A stretch of 42,652 nt of DNA. Source: Chara braunii (taxonomy: Eukaryota; Streptophyta; Charophyceae; Charales; Characeae). The first letter of the stretch is position 1; each line of letters begins with the position of its first letter. The stretch spans positions 988,535-1,031,186 of the forward strand of contig BFEA01000126.1 in NCBI GenBank assembly GCA_003427395.1, written 5' to 3'. The notes under the pieces are model-generated. The model worked only from the letters and a program-made list of their open reading frames with translations. It was not told where the DNA came from and did no database searches. Shown piece by piece: positions 22,601-31,180 of the stretch. The translations under genes and the position numbers were made by a program.

Positions 22601-25600
22601 CACATCCCATTGGGCTGAACCCAACACTGGCTGATACAAATGGCAGGGCCTGTGCTTGGCTGTGTTCACGGTTGCCACCGGCGACCCCCGGCCAGCTCCA
22701 CCCAGCCAACCCGGTGTTCGCGTTGACGCCGCCTCCAGCGTGGGTAGTCCCCGGCATCATCATTGCCCCAAGATTGGGATCCATACCTCCCACGCTTAGG
22801 TGGCCCCCGGTGCTTTGTCCTATAGGCACATTCTGCGCATAAGCAAGGGCGGCTGCCGCAATTGCCGCTGCCGCTGCATCTTCTGGGTGAATCATGTGGT
22901 GGCCTGACGTTCCCAACCCCTCTACGTTCAGCCCTGACATTTGCACACCAATCTGCAGAGTCGACCCTACCCATGCTTTGCTCGAACAGTTCAAGAATGG
23001 GCCACCACCCAATCCACCATCCCCAGGCCCCAGTTCTGGAAGGTCGTCCAACCCCTGCTTGCCATCCTCCGCCTCCAGCTTCTTCTCGACAGGCGCCAAG
23101 GAGCCTCCAGCTCCTCCACCAGCACCGCCAGAGTCTAGCTCTCCACCATCTCTGACAAGATTCTTGTTGGCCGTCGATAGGAGCCATTCTCGCCACCGTT
23201 CAATCTACAAGCCAAAAACAAAACGAAAAAAAAATAAAAAAATACAACGCAACACAACAGCATACAGTCCTATGTCAACAAATGGAACAAAAGTTCAAGC
23301 CAGGCTCGCCAGAGTCGGAACATTTCTGGAAGCGTTGCCTTGGTTTCAATGCCTGTAGCGTCCATTTTTGTTTGTTTGCATCGAAACAATGACCATTCGT
23401 CGTTGATTACCCAAATCGCCGATTTTGTCAAAATAAATGTGGCAGAGGCTCTCTCGCCAGCACTCCCGTCGTTCGTGCCTCGTGCCTCTGCCAATCTTCA
23501 GAAGTGAGGATATGATATTATACAGGCCGTTTCTTAGGAGGAGGAGGACCTCCGTTATGTGGCGTTGGAGTTGCATCGCTAATCTGGATAATTTCAGTAA
23601 TAAAATGCTTTCTGGAACTACTGTAGTTTGGAATGATGTTTTCGCAGTTTTGAAAAGCGAAATTTGTCACGACTCACAAGCAGTTTCGTGAAAACAAGCC
23701 TCTATCGAGGCCTGTAAATGAATGGGAGACTTTACTTGACAAGTCAACAGTGTTTTGAACATTTGTTTCACGACCGACCTTCCTAAGTACACTCGGACTA
23801 GAGGTAAGACAATACATCACAGAATCATTCATCATTCACGACAATATAACACAGAGTCATTCACTCAAAGACAATACATCACAGGATTATTCAGTCCTCA
23901 CAATACGTGCAAATGACAGAGAAGCAGAACGCGGTGACATCATGGCATACTCCACACCATCATAACTTAGTTGGTAGCACACCAGAAATTGTACCACAGC
24001 CTTTTTCCTCTGCACGGATTACAACCCCCCCGCCTCCCTCGCCCCCCGCTTCACCCACCCACCCACCCACCCACCCCACTCCCTCCACCTGCACTCATTG
24101 CCGATTCCTCTCAGTTCACTTGAGCCATTTCCTGAGTCACGAATGCGACACAATATGAGAACGGCACCCGGCCGCTCATTGATTCTTTGGTTAGCGCGGC
24201 CACTCGCTGCCTCCTGATTAGCACTCGTTAGTGTGCAGTCCATGAGAGTTTCAAATGCTCACCTGCAAATGACAAATGGGGACAGGCAAACCATAACTTC
24301 CCCTCCGATCAGGTCGAAATGTCTGCTACTATTACTACAGCTCACAGGTAAAATCAATTCCAAGTTCCAACCAAACAAAAGACAGACGAACCGGACACAA
24401 CTGGAATGGCCATGTTATTTCCTCCCACGACCGCTAATACTTTCGTTTCTCCGCTCACATGGTCCGCCTTTGGCAGACCGCCGGTAATTTTACAGATATA
24501 TTGGACTGAAGAACTGCCACCTCAGGCACAGCAATGGTGATCCCATGATCCCATGTCCAGACAGGACAAGGAGACCCATGGCACTGGGTCAGATTAAGCA
24601 AGTTCCAACATAGACAAAACAGGGGAGCAACCTAAGCTACCAGCCGGGCCGTCCGGCTCCCAGCAAAAAAAAAAAAAAAAAAAAATCTAAAAACACTGAA
24701 AAAAAAATTATGTTATGCAGAAAAATAAACTGAACAACTTTTGCCTCAGGGTCGCATTGAAATTCTTTACCAAATTTAAAATTATTTATTTATTTATTTT
24801 TGGCCTGGCCGTGCAAGTGGTCCTGGGCCACTCTGGTAGTCTAGGGAGCAACCAAAAAAAAAAAAAAAAAAGGAAAGCAACAAAGACGAGTACGGATGTC
24901 ATGGATGTAGACGCTGCAAACTGCCACCCACACACTTGCCAGCCAGCGACCGCCGAGCTTTTTCGGATCCTAACGTTCGTTGATGACCACCACGCAACAG
25001 CTGCCGATACATTGGATGGGGGAAAAAATTCAGAAATGAAGGAAAGGAACACAAGATGGGCCACAGACAATGTAATTCGTCCCACGGACAATGGAATTCG
25101 TCTAAGTGCGTACCTCATGTGCTTGCTTGGATCTGAAGAGTTTGTGCCGATAACTGTATGCAAGATATATCAACCTGGAAAACGCAGTGCAGAACATCTT
25201 CATCAGTGATCACCAAAATAAAAAGATACGCCGCGTCACGTCAGCAAGATTTCCAACGTGCAACAATCATAATTGTCACCATGAATGATGACCATGACGA
25301 TGACGAAAGGAGTGGTACGATGGGGGGTGTTCACAACAAAGGGAAGAGATATCTCAGGCGCAATCGAATACTTACGTCCTAAAGATATGATGATGGCAAT
25401 GATGGTGACGTACAAAAACCATTTCACAGAACAAACTCTTTCTGTCATTAGCATGTTCGTTGAATCACAAAACCTTCCAACCCGACCAAAGTTGGTTTGG
25501 CAGGCATCAGAATGCGCAAGCAAAACCAGTTTCGCGGGGCTCTAACCACCACATCAACCACCAAGTCGAGACTTTGCAGCCCTACGTCCCCCACCTAAAA

Positions 25601-25627
25601 AGCTTTCCTCCACCAGATCCAGCAAAA

Positions 25628-25659
<32 letters not shown>

Positions 25660-26473
25660 TACACACACACACACACACACACATCTCTCTCTCTCTCTNN
25701 NNNNNNNNNNNNNNNNNNNNNNNNNNNNNNNNNNNNNNNNNNNNNNNNNNNNNNNNNNNNNNNNNNNNNNNNNNNNNNNNNNNNNNNNNNNNNNNNNNNN
25801 NNNNNNNNNNNNNNNNNNNNNNNNNNNNNNNNNNNNNNNNNNNNNNNNNNNNNNNNNNNNNNNNNNNNNNNNNNNNNNNNNNNNNNNNNNNNNNNNNNNN
25901 NNNNNNNNNNNNNNNNNNNNNNNNNNNNNNNNNNNNNNNNNNNNNNNNNNNNNNNNNNNNNNNNNNNNNNNNNNNNNNNNNNNNNNNNNNNNNNNNNNNN
26001 NNNNNNNNNNNNNNNNNNNNNNNNNNNNNNNNNNNNNNNNNNNNNNNNNNNNNNNNNNNNNNNNNNNNNNNNNNNNNNNNNNNNNNNNNNNNNNNNNNNN
26101 NNNNNNNNNNNNNNNNNNNNNNNNNNNNNNNNNNNNNNNNNNNNNNNNNNNNNNNNNNNNNNNNNNNNNNNNNNNNNNNNNNNNNNNNNNNNNNNNNNNN
26201 NNNNNNNNNNNNNNNNNNNNNNNNNNNNNNNNNNNNNNNNNNNNNNNNNNNNNNNNNNNNNNNNNNNNNNNNNNNNNNNNNNNNNNNNNNNNNNNNNNNN
26301 NNNNNNNNNNNNNNNNNNNNNNNNNNNNNNNNNNNNNNNNNNNNNNNNNNNNNNNNNNNNNNNNNNNNNNNNNNNNNNNNNNNNNNNNNNNNNNNNNNNN
26401 NNNNNNNNNNNNNNNNNNNNNNNNNNNNNNNNNNNNNNNNNNNNNNNNNNNNNNNNNNNNNNNNNNNNNNNNN

Positions 26474-26529
<56 letters not shown>

Positions 26530-26554
26530 ACACCACACACACACAACACCACAA

Positions 26555-26606
<52 letters not shown>

Positions 26607-26880
26607 GTGAATAGCGAGATGATGGATTAACCAGGGAGAGTGGCAGTTTAACCAGGGTAACAAAATACAGAAGCGAATAAGCCATACGCATAGCACACTT
26701 GATATCTGCAGTAGAAACCACAAAAAAAAAGTATTGCTAGAAACAAAACACAGACTGGCACGAGTGGCTAAATGCGTAGTGTAATTTTATTATTGCAGAC
26801 TGCATAGTAGTCCATATTCTCAACTATACGAACAACTTAAAAATTATACTTTATATTATTATTTTATAATAATAATAATA

Positions 26881-26937
<57 letters not shown>

Positions 26938-27361
26938 GTTTATGTTTACATCAACAGCGGCAGCCCAGATTATTAAGGAGAGCAGTCAGCATTATCTGTT
27001 TTTTTTTTTTTTCTGCCAAGAGACGATTAGTCTTACAGATAGGGTTACACGCGAAACACATTAAAATAAATAAACACAGCAGTTGCATGCTCTACACTGA
27101 GTCCACAGTCACCATTATTCCCGGCACGTAGCGATAGCTCCTGAGTCCTGAGGCGATGAGAGCTGACTCCAAACAACGCAATCTTTGCGCGTTTTATTTA
27201 CCTTGTATGCCGCATCGATTCCTACAAATGCTTCGTCCGTAAGCGCAGCCAGATCGTTAGGTAGCTCGTCCCCACCCTTGGGCTCAGGCTTTGTGGAAGC
27301 ATATAACGCATGGAGAACATGGAGGGCTTGATGAAGTTTTTGGCAAAGAACAGTGAGTGAC
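7908..27361 (-). CDS. Split gene for a plant CPL3/CPL4-type (FCP1-like) RNA polymerase II CTD phosphatase; partial at both ends
   Basis: Eight exons on the minus strand join in phase: 27361-27202, 23204-19881, 16647-15595, 14663-14508, 13562-13288, 10922-10811, 9490-9356 and 8033-7908. All proposed introns begin GT and end AG. The joined product (about 1,780 codons) has a short helical N-terminal segment, a very long low-complexity region, an FCP1 phosphatase domain with the DLDHT catalytic motif and a DDS..WPHH motif, then the start of a BRCT domain. In this family the enzyme removes phosphates from the heptad tail of the largest RNA polymerase II subunit in the nucleus, using Mg2+ and an aspartyl-phosphate intermediate. 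The order FCP1 domain, linker, BRCT and the string MGMWTKLRPGIW are characteristic of plant CPL3-like proteins, recalled from family knowledge rather than a search. The start codon, promoter, last BRCT exon and stop were not found. CPL3 and CPL4 cannot be told apart here. Confidence 0.9.
8091..8256. repeat. Poly-C, CA, CG and GA microsatellites in the intron after exon H
   Basis: C run at about 8092-8110, CA units to about 8127, then CG repeats near 8200-8210 passing into GA units to 8256. It actually lies in the intron just upstream of exon H in transcript sense. Confidence 0.95.
8738..8832 (-). pseudogene. U6 snRNA pseudogene 2 (most complete copy), in intron G-H
   Basis: On the minus strand it keeps GTCCTTTGGGACATCCG, AATTGGAACGATAC, GATTAGCATGGCCCCTGC, AAGGATGAC and AAATCGAGA, all in U6 order. 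The ACAGAGA box is altered by an insertion (ACTGAGAAAGAAG). There is no plant USE or TATA element upstream (to the right). Downstream is an A-rich tract rather than the T run expected of a Pol III gene, which fits a retroposed copy. Confidence 0.88.
8985..9165 (+). repeat. tRNA-derived repeat cluster with four box B-like units
   Basis: Four units each carry a GAGTTCGAATCC-like box B followed by AGATGCAATCAAGA-like sequence, starting near 8992, 9041, 9073 and 9140. The last unit is the fullest: it is preceded by AGTTGGTAAGATGG and ACTGTTGAAATACAGA, matching the element at 1062-1140. It lies in intron G-H, antisense to the gene. Confidence 0.55.
9356..9490 (-). CDS. Exon G: linker to BRCT domain
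   Basis: 45 codons, acceptor ttttgcag at 9491 and donor CCT|gtgaga at 9356. It encodes VIERIHMAFFENL, then DVRRILAAEQQKIL and IVFSRVFP, matching the conserved 'VI.RIH..FF ... DVR.ILA.EQ.KIL.G..IVFSR' stretch leading into the C-terminal BRCT domain of plant CPL3-like phosphatases. Confidence 0.93.
10070..10100. other. Assembly gap (31 N)
   Basis: A run of N inside intron F-G. No coding phase is affected. Confidence 1.
10196..10370. repeat. Interrupted CA microsatellite
   Basis: About 175 bp of CACA units broken by CACCAC interruptions and one unique patch (10277-10290). In intron F-G. Confidence 0.95.
10811..10922 (-). CDS. Exon F: end of the FCP1 domain
   Basis: 112 bp, acceptor tgattctag at 10923, donor AGT|gtaagt at 10811. 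The first base completes the Arg codon split by the upstream intron, giving ER-YMYFPSSRRQFGLPGPSL and then DEREADGMLASVLS. The YFP(C/S)SRRQFGL.GPSLLE string is conserved in plant CPL3-like proteins. The two-base/one-base split of Arg across a 2.4 kb intron is strong support for this exon pair. Confidence 0.94.
12060..12320. repeat. GA/GACA-rich tract
   Basis: A GA run at 12075-12098 is followed by degenerate GACAGA units, a T run at 12239-12250 and more GGAGAGAGAA units. In intron E-F. Confidence 0.8.
12417..12511 (-). pseudogene. U6 snRNA-like copy 3, in intron E-F
   Basis: The minus strand shows GGAACATCTG, AATTGGAATGATACAGAG, AAGATTAGCATGGCCCCCGC and a degenerate 3' end. The ACAGAGA box and AGC triad are both intact, but the 5' hairpin is mutated (ATCTTTTGGAAC). 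No Pol III promoter elements were seen, so probably a pseudogene. Confidence 0.85.
12564..12654 (-). pseudogene. U6 snRNA-like copy 4, in intron E-F, tandem with copy 3
   Basis: The minus strand shows AAAATTGGAATGATACAGAG, AAGATTAGCATGG and CTGCGCAAGGATGACAC, with ACAGAGA and AGC intact. The 5' hairpin is lost and the 3' end is divergent. It sits about 145 bp upstream (transcript sense) of copy 3 in the same orientation. Both share the GGAATGATAC variant, which suggests a local duplication. Confidence 0.84.
13288..13562 (-). CDS. Exon E: core of the FCP1 phosphatase domain
   Basis: 275 bp, acceptor ttactgcag at 13563 and donor AAG|gtactg at 13288, leaving two bases of an Arg codon (phase 2). 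It encodes ASELFALHVYTMGNRAYA, then GRVISKGDD and IIDDSARVWPHHADNL. In this family the YTMGN segment follows the substrate loop, and the paired Asp in IIDDS complete the metal-binding site begun by DLDHT. All expected active-site features are present, so the enzyme is predicted to be active. Confidence 0.95.
13619..13880. repeat. Duplicated 55-bp segment flanking a GA microsatellite
   Basis: GGTTGAAGGGGATCAAGA.. through ..GAAACAACAGACAA occurs at about 13675-13727 and again at 13825-13876, with the GA run (13732-13767) between. In intron D-E. Confidence 0.7.
14137..14190. repeat. 26-bp tandem duplication
   Basis: GCCAACGTTCAAAGAGAGAA followed by GCATA occurs twice back to back in intron D-E. 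Confidence 0.85.
14508..14663 (-). CDS. Exon D: FCP1 domain segment
   Basis: 52 codons, acceptor ttatgcag at 14664 and donor AGG|gtaagt at 14508, phase 0 both sides. The peptide begins FSEIDGEA, directly continuing SAK from exon C, and ends FPYMGMWTKLRPGIWTFLAR. The MGMWTKLRPG string is among the most conserved stretches of plant CPL3/4 phosphatase domains and is the best single diagnostic in the window. Confidence 0.95.
15212..15279. repeat. (CG)10 then (GA)n microsatellite
   Basis: The CG run at 15212-15231 can adopt Z-DNA. A GA run of about 47 bp follows directly. In intron C-D. Confidence 0.97.
15483..15554. repeat. (CA)n then (GA)n microsatellite just inside intron C-D
   Basis: CA to 15508 and GA to 15554, starting only about 40 bp downstream (transcript sense) of the exon C donor. 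Frames that run from the exon through it read Ser-Leu and Cys-Val repeats and are intronic read-through. Confidence 0.97.
15595..16647 (-). CDS. Exon C: linker and catalytic DLDHT motif of the CPL3/4-like gene
   Basis: The exon is 351 codons, phase 0 at both ends. The acceptor is placed at cggag|AAACAG (16647) because it keeps phase with exon B and puts the conserved MKARDPRR motif (about 16590-16620) at the start. It lacks a strong polypyrimidine tract, so the true start may shift slightly. The middle is a Gly/Arg/Met-rich linker. The end carries a basic/acidic helix (ERLAIEEERRRRMEEQ) and then LVLDLDHTLLNSAK. The DLDHT codons lie at 15627-15613; the first Asp is the expected phosphoryl acceptor and the second the general acid. 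The donor is AAG|gtaata at 15595. Beyond the donor the open frame runs into a GA/CA microsatellite, which is intronic. Confidence 0.92.
16758..16845 (-). pseudogene. Degenerate U6 snRNA pseudogene 5, in intron B-C
   Basis: The minus strand keeps GGGACATCTGTTACAAT, GGCAGAGAAGACTAATATGG and CCCCTGCATGAGGATG in U6 order. Both catalytic elements have decayed (AGC triad changed to AAT). It is the oldest-looking of the five copies. Confidence 0.72.
17430..17510. repeat. AT-rich microsatellite with CGTCAAATAG interruptions
   Basis: TA dinucleotide runs separated by two copies of CGTCAAATAGATATATA, in intron B-C. Confidence 0.9.
17536..17850 (-). repeat. Two copies of an exon-like cassette with splice donor
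   Basis: On the minus strand, the segments at about 17845-17750 and 17620-17540 share TTTTGTGGGCCG, GTGGAAG, a GGTCGG.. core, CTTGCTGGA, and end in CTTAG|gtaagtt. The first reads AGEVGAFLLDEPSILG and is preceded by a possible acceptor (aacccttag). The second has a stop in that frame and no clear acceptor. Both lie in intron B-C of the phosphatase gene. Confidence 0.6.
18025..18127. repeat. Interrupted GT/TTTT microsatellite
   Basis: GTGTGT blocks separated by TTTTATG and TTTTG interruptions, in intron B-C. Confidence 0.9.
18757..18873. repeat. (GT)n / (GA)n compound microsatellite
   Basis: Two GT runs separated by ATAGATCTTCCCCACAACT are followed by a GA run. ATAGATCTTCCCCACAAC is close to TTAGATTTTCCCCACAAC at about 18126-18143, so both GT arrays share a flank and are probably a duplication. 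Confidence 0.85.
18954..19068. repeat. Perfect 56-bp tandem duplication
   Basis: GTTGACTTTGATTCTCCGCG through GCTGATATCAGGGCCAC occurs twice with a 56-bp step and no visible mismatch. In intron B-C. Confidence 0.9.
19321..19391. repeat. CA microsatellite
   Basis: About 32 CA units in intron B-C. Confidence 0.97.
19666..19698. repeat. Uninterrupted 33-base G run (C run in the transcript)
   Basis: It lies 182 bp inside intron B-C from the donor of exon B. Length as assembled; homopolymers of this size are often mis-called. Confidence 0.95.
19881..23204 (-). CDS. Exon B: giant 1,108-codon low-complexity exon of the CPL3/4-like gene
   Basis: This uninterrupted frame runs from acceptor ttgtag at 23205-23210 (first codons IERWREWLL) to donor GTG|gtaagt after 19881. 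It is exactly 3,324 bp and is phase 0 at both ends. The N-terminal half is rich in Gly, Met, Pro, Ala and Gln, with poly-Ala stretches and three 14-residue SGM(S/L)PGL repeats near 22.0 kb, followed by a Gln/His/Pro-rich block around 21.5-21.8 kb. The C-terminal half turns acidic and Ser-rich: two LPSPTPS motifs near 20.9 kb followed by an Asp/Glu run, KR-rich possible nuclear signals (GINKRQK, KKQKL), and RGFDLN near the end. LPSPT-type motifs before an acidic tract also occur in plant CPL3 proteins. The region is probably intrinsically disordered. The long opposite-strand frames here are shadows. Confidence 0.9.
23205..25628. other. Intron A-B, right-hand non-repeat part
   Basis: Contains several CATCACAG(A/G)(A/T)TCATTCA-like short direct repeats at about 23815-23895, A runs at 24665-24685 and 24853-24871, and a CCACCCAC run near 24054-24075. 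No additional exon was recognised. Confidence 0.5.
25629..26603. repeat. CT/CA microsatellite block with a 775-base assembly gap
   Basis: CT and CA runs at 25629-25698, N at 25699-26473, then CA units with CACCACA interruptions to 26603. In intron A-B. The gap was probably left because the repeat could not be sequenced or assembled. All open frames across it are artefacts. Confidence 0.97.
26866..26938. repeat. (TAA)n microsatellite
   Basis: About 24 TAA units with one TAG interruption, in intron A-B, about 260 bp from exon A. Confidence 0.97.
27202..27361 (-). CDS. Exon A of the CPL3/4-like gene: N-terminal helical segment
   Basis: An acceptor (tgctgcag) precedes 27361 and the donor AAG|gtaaat ends the exon at 27202. 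The exon has one leading base and 53 codons, leaving phase 0. The peptide starts SLTVLCQKLHQALHVLHALY and ends DEAFVGIDAAYK. It resembles the conserved N-terminal helical block of plant CPL3 proteins (a 'RLQ.AL..L' pattern, then a short helix ending in an 'I.AVDSVF'-like segment). This match is by eye. At least one more upstream exon is needed, because the exon opens mid-codon and has no start. The intron to exon B is 3,997 bp and contains the large assembly gap. Confidence 0.66.
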
Positions 27362-27930
27362 CTGCAGCACACACGAAATCCATATAAGCAAGAAGCCGGG
27401 GAAACGCAGCAACTATTCTTTCTTCCCCGCAGTAAATATTCTTTCTTGTTTTCGACTTTCCTGCATCAGACACGGAATCGGCGAATCGGTCGATAAAAGC
27501 AAGAACCAGAGAGAAAAGGGGTTTGAGGAGGCATTATTAGCACATGACCTATTTTGTCACAACCTGGGTGCTGCCCATTCCTACATCGTGTCGGACAACT
27601 GAGAGCCGGACCAGTTCAGTGAATCGGACAATCGGGGTGTCCATCACCGGCATACTCTCCTCTCCTCGCCGGCTGGCTGCACGATATACCCTGAACGCTA
27701 CATGACTAACCAAAGTTAAGTAATCTGGTAGCCAGCTCAGCACAGTGATACGACTTCACACCAAAAGAGTGACCCTTTGACCACAGTTCGAACCACCGTG
27801 CCATGATGGTTGATGGTGCAGTCCTTCTGCAGTCCGGACATTGGCATGAGTTGCTTCTGCTTCTGACTGCCTCAATAATTTAGCAGCAGGACACATCTCT
27901 GCGGCAAAATACACCTTCACACCACTACCA
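27362..27930. other. Region upstream of exon A; no upstream exon identified
   Basis: The gene must continue to the right because exon A opens mid-codon. Minus-strand frames here have no match to the CPL3 N-terminus I know. No promoter could be assigned. Confidence 0.4.
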
Positions 27931-28035
27931 CCGTCTTCACCCAAATAGAATGCCCGGTCATTATAACTGTGTTTGGCACAACTTCCGGTACAGATGCCGC
28001 GATAATGACTGGGCGTTCTATTCGGGTGAAGACGG
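27931..28035. mobile_element. MITE-like foldback element, family CCGTCTTC, copy 1
   Basis: Left end CCGTCTTCACCCAAATAGAA then TGCCCGGTCATTAT. The right end is its reverse complement with few changes (ATAATGACTGGGCGTTC.. ..GGGTGAAGACGG). The arms are about 35 bp around a 35-bp centre. No coding capacity. A target-site duplication was not obvious. Confidence 0.8.
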
Positions 28036-29359
28036 ATGGCGCCCAGTAATCAGGCGTACCCTAAGCCCTTTCCTCCCTGCGTGCTCTGCTCCCCATGACA
28101 CATGAGCAGCGGAGAAGAGAAAGCACAACCGCAGTCTGCAGTTAGACTGCCACTCTCTCCGACTCTCCTTTTGCCAAGGTGGAAAAGAATTGCGCACTAA
28201 GCTCTCCCGAAGCAGCGCCAGCGCGGCCATCTTTTTTTTTCACCCATTTTGGCTGGGGCTACCAGCCATTGTGGTCAGGCAGCACTGTTCATCCGAAGAA
28301 CTCAGAATGTTACATCATCGATCCTCGCTGTTGCCTCAGAAAGATAGTGATAGTGGTGGTTTGAGACTCAATTAAGAGTCAGAAAGATGCATGACAGTCT
28401 GTACATACATCGGGGCTACCACTCGGAAAACCTGAGACCTTCCAGTCACTCTCTGGTCTGCCGTGCCCCCTGGCCCTCCCGGTTGTCGCCCTGGTTGTCC
28501 CCAATCGCCTCTGTAGGTTAAGTTAACTCACGTTGTTACTTGCTCCTGGCCGTTCCACAGGATGCTTTAGGCCAACAATTCAATTCAATTCAATTCAATC
28601 GACTGATCGAATTTACTGCATACCGAGAAGAAAATCTGCTGTCTCTAGAGTTCACAAGAGGCAATCAAGCCAGTGCCAGGTAAGCTCGTAGGCTAGTTAG
28701 GACAGGCCAGATTCACAAGTTCCTTGCTCGCAGTGCTACCGTCTTCTCCGGAGAACCACCACCACCAGTCATTGTAGCTGCATCCAGTGCAACTTTCAGG
28801 CTAGATGCAGTTGTGGAGAAGAAGGTAGTTTGATTCTAGCTGTGGGAGAGGTTGACAGTGACTGAGGGCATATTCACACTCCCACTATCTGGACTGAATG
28901 TGGCCACAGGAAGGGCCAAATACGTTCAGAATAGTCCTCATGTGAGTACACATTTGGATGGGTGAACAAATCGACCCCTCAAACACACAATTCAGAGCAG
29001 CAGCATTTGACAGACAGAGTATGCCTGATTTAGGATGGATGGATTGGGGAGGAAGAGACCTCCAATGGGGTGCACTGCGATATCAACACCACACCCGCCC
29101 CTTTCAAGTACCCGAGGGCCACATCCTGGTTGAACTGGGGGGCTTGCTCCATGGTTAGAACACATGACCCCAGTCGAAATGATATTCGCGCTTTCCAAAA
29201 GAAAACACGCCACAAGGAGGACCTAGCCCTTATAAGATTCACAGGTCAGCGCAACTCATGGCCACTGGTCATGCCCATGCATAAAACTGCCAGACTTTTC
29301 TCCGGGCTTCTTTCGTTCTACTGCTACCGGTCAGATTGAACTGCTCCCGTGCGACCTAT
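28036..29359. other. Stretch with no recognisable gene
   Basis: A (CAATT)n run of five units lies near 28575-28600. A plus-strand frame of about 55 codons at 28690-28850 (HKFLARSATVFSGEPPPP) has no known match and no start codon context. Confidence 0.4.
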
Positions 29360-29527
29360 GGCCCTCAGTCCACTACACAACACTCTACATGCATTCGGAC
29401 ATTCTCTAGACCCGATATTCGGACAGTCTCGAGACCTGATATATTCATAATGTTGGACTCGTCCTAATGCACCTGGTCCAGAAAGCGTCCAAACACATGT
29501 AGAGTGTTGTGTGGTGGAGTGAGGGCC
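29360..29527. mobile_element. hAT-like MITE, family GGCCCTC, copy 1
   Basis: Terminal inverted repeats of about 40 bp: left GGCCCTCAGTCCACTACACA then ACACTCTACATG; right CATGTAGAGTGTTGTGTGG then TGGAGTGAGGGCC. Non-coding and 168 bp long. Confidence 0.82.
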
Positions 29528-29535
29528 TATCACTC

Positions 29536-29678
29536 TGGGTCTCGCTCCACTACACAACACTCTACACTCTACACGCAATTGGACATTATCTAGACCAAAT
29601 ACATTCTTAATGTTGAAATGCACCAGATCGAGAAAGCGTCCAAATGCATGTAGAGTACTGTGTGGTGGAGCGAGGGCC
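29536..29678. mobile_element. hAT-like MITE, family GGCCCTC, copy 2, with 8-bp flanking duplication
   Basis: The same terminal repeats as copy 1 (..TCGCTCCACTACACAACAC at the left, GTGTGGTGGAGCGAGGGCC at the right). TATCACTC flanks both sides (29528-29535 and 29679-29686). An 8-bp target duplication is the hallmark of hAT transposons. Confidence 0.8.
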
Positions 29679-29699
29679 TATCACTCAATCCCGAGCCTA

Positions 29700-31010
29700 C
29701 CACCGGCTCCTGAACCTCCTCCCATCCCAAGAGCGCGCACACCCAGGCAGGTTGCCAACCTCATTGTCACAGATACATTACTGCATGATCAAGATTGAGA
29801 AAAGTCGTACGGACATAGAATCCCCCCCCCCCTCCACTCTTTTATGTGTAGCTCGAAACTGCCGGTCTGCCAAGAAGGATCATTTCTACAGACCGCTGTA
29901 ACTGTTTGTTGATAAACAGATGAAGGGTTTGAGTCCTGCCCCATACAACAATGATAGAGGCTACGCCACTTCCCGGGGAAGTGGAAAAAAAAAAAAAAAA
30001 ACAGAAGAACCCGAGAAGAGCCTGCTTATACCAAATGTGTCTTGTCAGCACAGGTATCAACGAAGACATCTGGCCTCGCTCACTACTCACCGCAAGCACA
30101 AAAGACAGACTATGGTGGTGTATCTTTCAATGTTCCAGAGGAGGGTTCATTCTCATTTCACTCATTAGTGGAGCGCGGCCCCAATTGCGAAATAACTACA
30201 ACAAATACATATATTACATTGTAAACAAAGAACTCCAGTGACAACTTCAAAGAGGCAAGTCAGTTTATTAAACTTTATTTATTTATTATTATTATTAATT
30301 TATTATATTATTATTCGATTGAAATTTATTATATTATTATTAGATTGACAAACTGGGAATAGATTATTCGTACCAGACTTATTTTGCCACACAAAACAGA
30401 TCACTTTTAAACAGATCATTTTTCCCTTATGCAGTGCACAAGCCCCACACCCATCAATGTTTGCAGTTAACAAACGAAAAAAAAAAAAAAATCAACAACA
30501 AATTTGATGAAGGATATGGGAGCATAAAATTGCCAGAGTGGAACACTCTAAATTTTGTGGCCCGTCCCTGGGGCCATCCATGTCAAACCACCGGTACGTT
30601 TCTCAGCCATTTTCTCAAAGTTGCGGCTTGCATGCTGCCACAAACTTCTGTTGGTCAGCAGCCGGAGCAAAACAGCTGGTGGCACCAGCCAAAACGAGGC
30701 CCGTGCCGTTTCATGCAGGGTTTTCGGAGCCCTGGGCAAAAGTGCCTCGGAAGTACGCTGATGGTTTAAGCAACTGCTGCGGATACGTGGGAGGGGTACT
30801 GGCGGTTGAAGATTCGAGAAAGATGGATCCAAAGAAAATATGGTCGGATTGGCTATGAAACCACCAGTTCACACTAGCCTACGTTAGCAAAAAGCTACGT
30901 TCCAAGGTTCCCGAGCCTGCCACCGCGCCAATTCGTAGTGGCTTGCCACTTCTGCTACCTGCCCACGCCCAAATTGAAATGCTCTTTAGTAGACTTTTAC
31001 CACATATACC
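29700..31010. other. Stretch with no recognisable gene, AT-rich in the middle
   Basis: Contains an A run at 29985-30001, a TTA/TTAT-rich patch at 30265-30345 and an A run at 30478-30491. Frames at 30434-30858 (plus) and 30832-30548 (minus) show no family features. Confidence 0.4.
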
Positions 31011-31014
31011 AGTG

Positions 31015-31180
31015 AGCACTACTTAGGTTCACGCAAACTGTTGGTTTGAACCCAGTCAAACCAACTGGTTTCAACACTATCTTCGAGCCTCCTCTAGCAC
31101 TACGTAGGTTCACGCGAACTGCTGGTTTGAACCACAGTTCAAACCAGCTGGTTTCAACACTTTCCTCAAGCCTCCCTTTC
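31015..31180. repeat. 81-bp tandem duplication with internal palindromes
   Basis: AGCACTACKTAGGTTCACGC starts each unit (31015 and 31096). Each unit carries an inverted repeat of the form GGTTTGAAC..GTTCAAACC and ends CTGGTTTCAACACT. Confidence 0.8.

Noticed and set aside
22666-23196. 176-codon minus-strand frame overlapping the start of exon B
   Set aside because: A shadow frame of exon B. The exon B frame joins in phase with exons A and C and this one does not.
25460-26723. Open frames of 335-384 codons bridging the large gap
   Set aside because: Mostly N; the rest is microsatellite translation.
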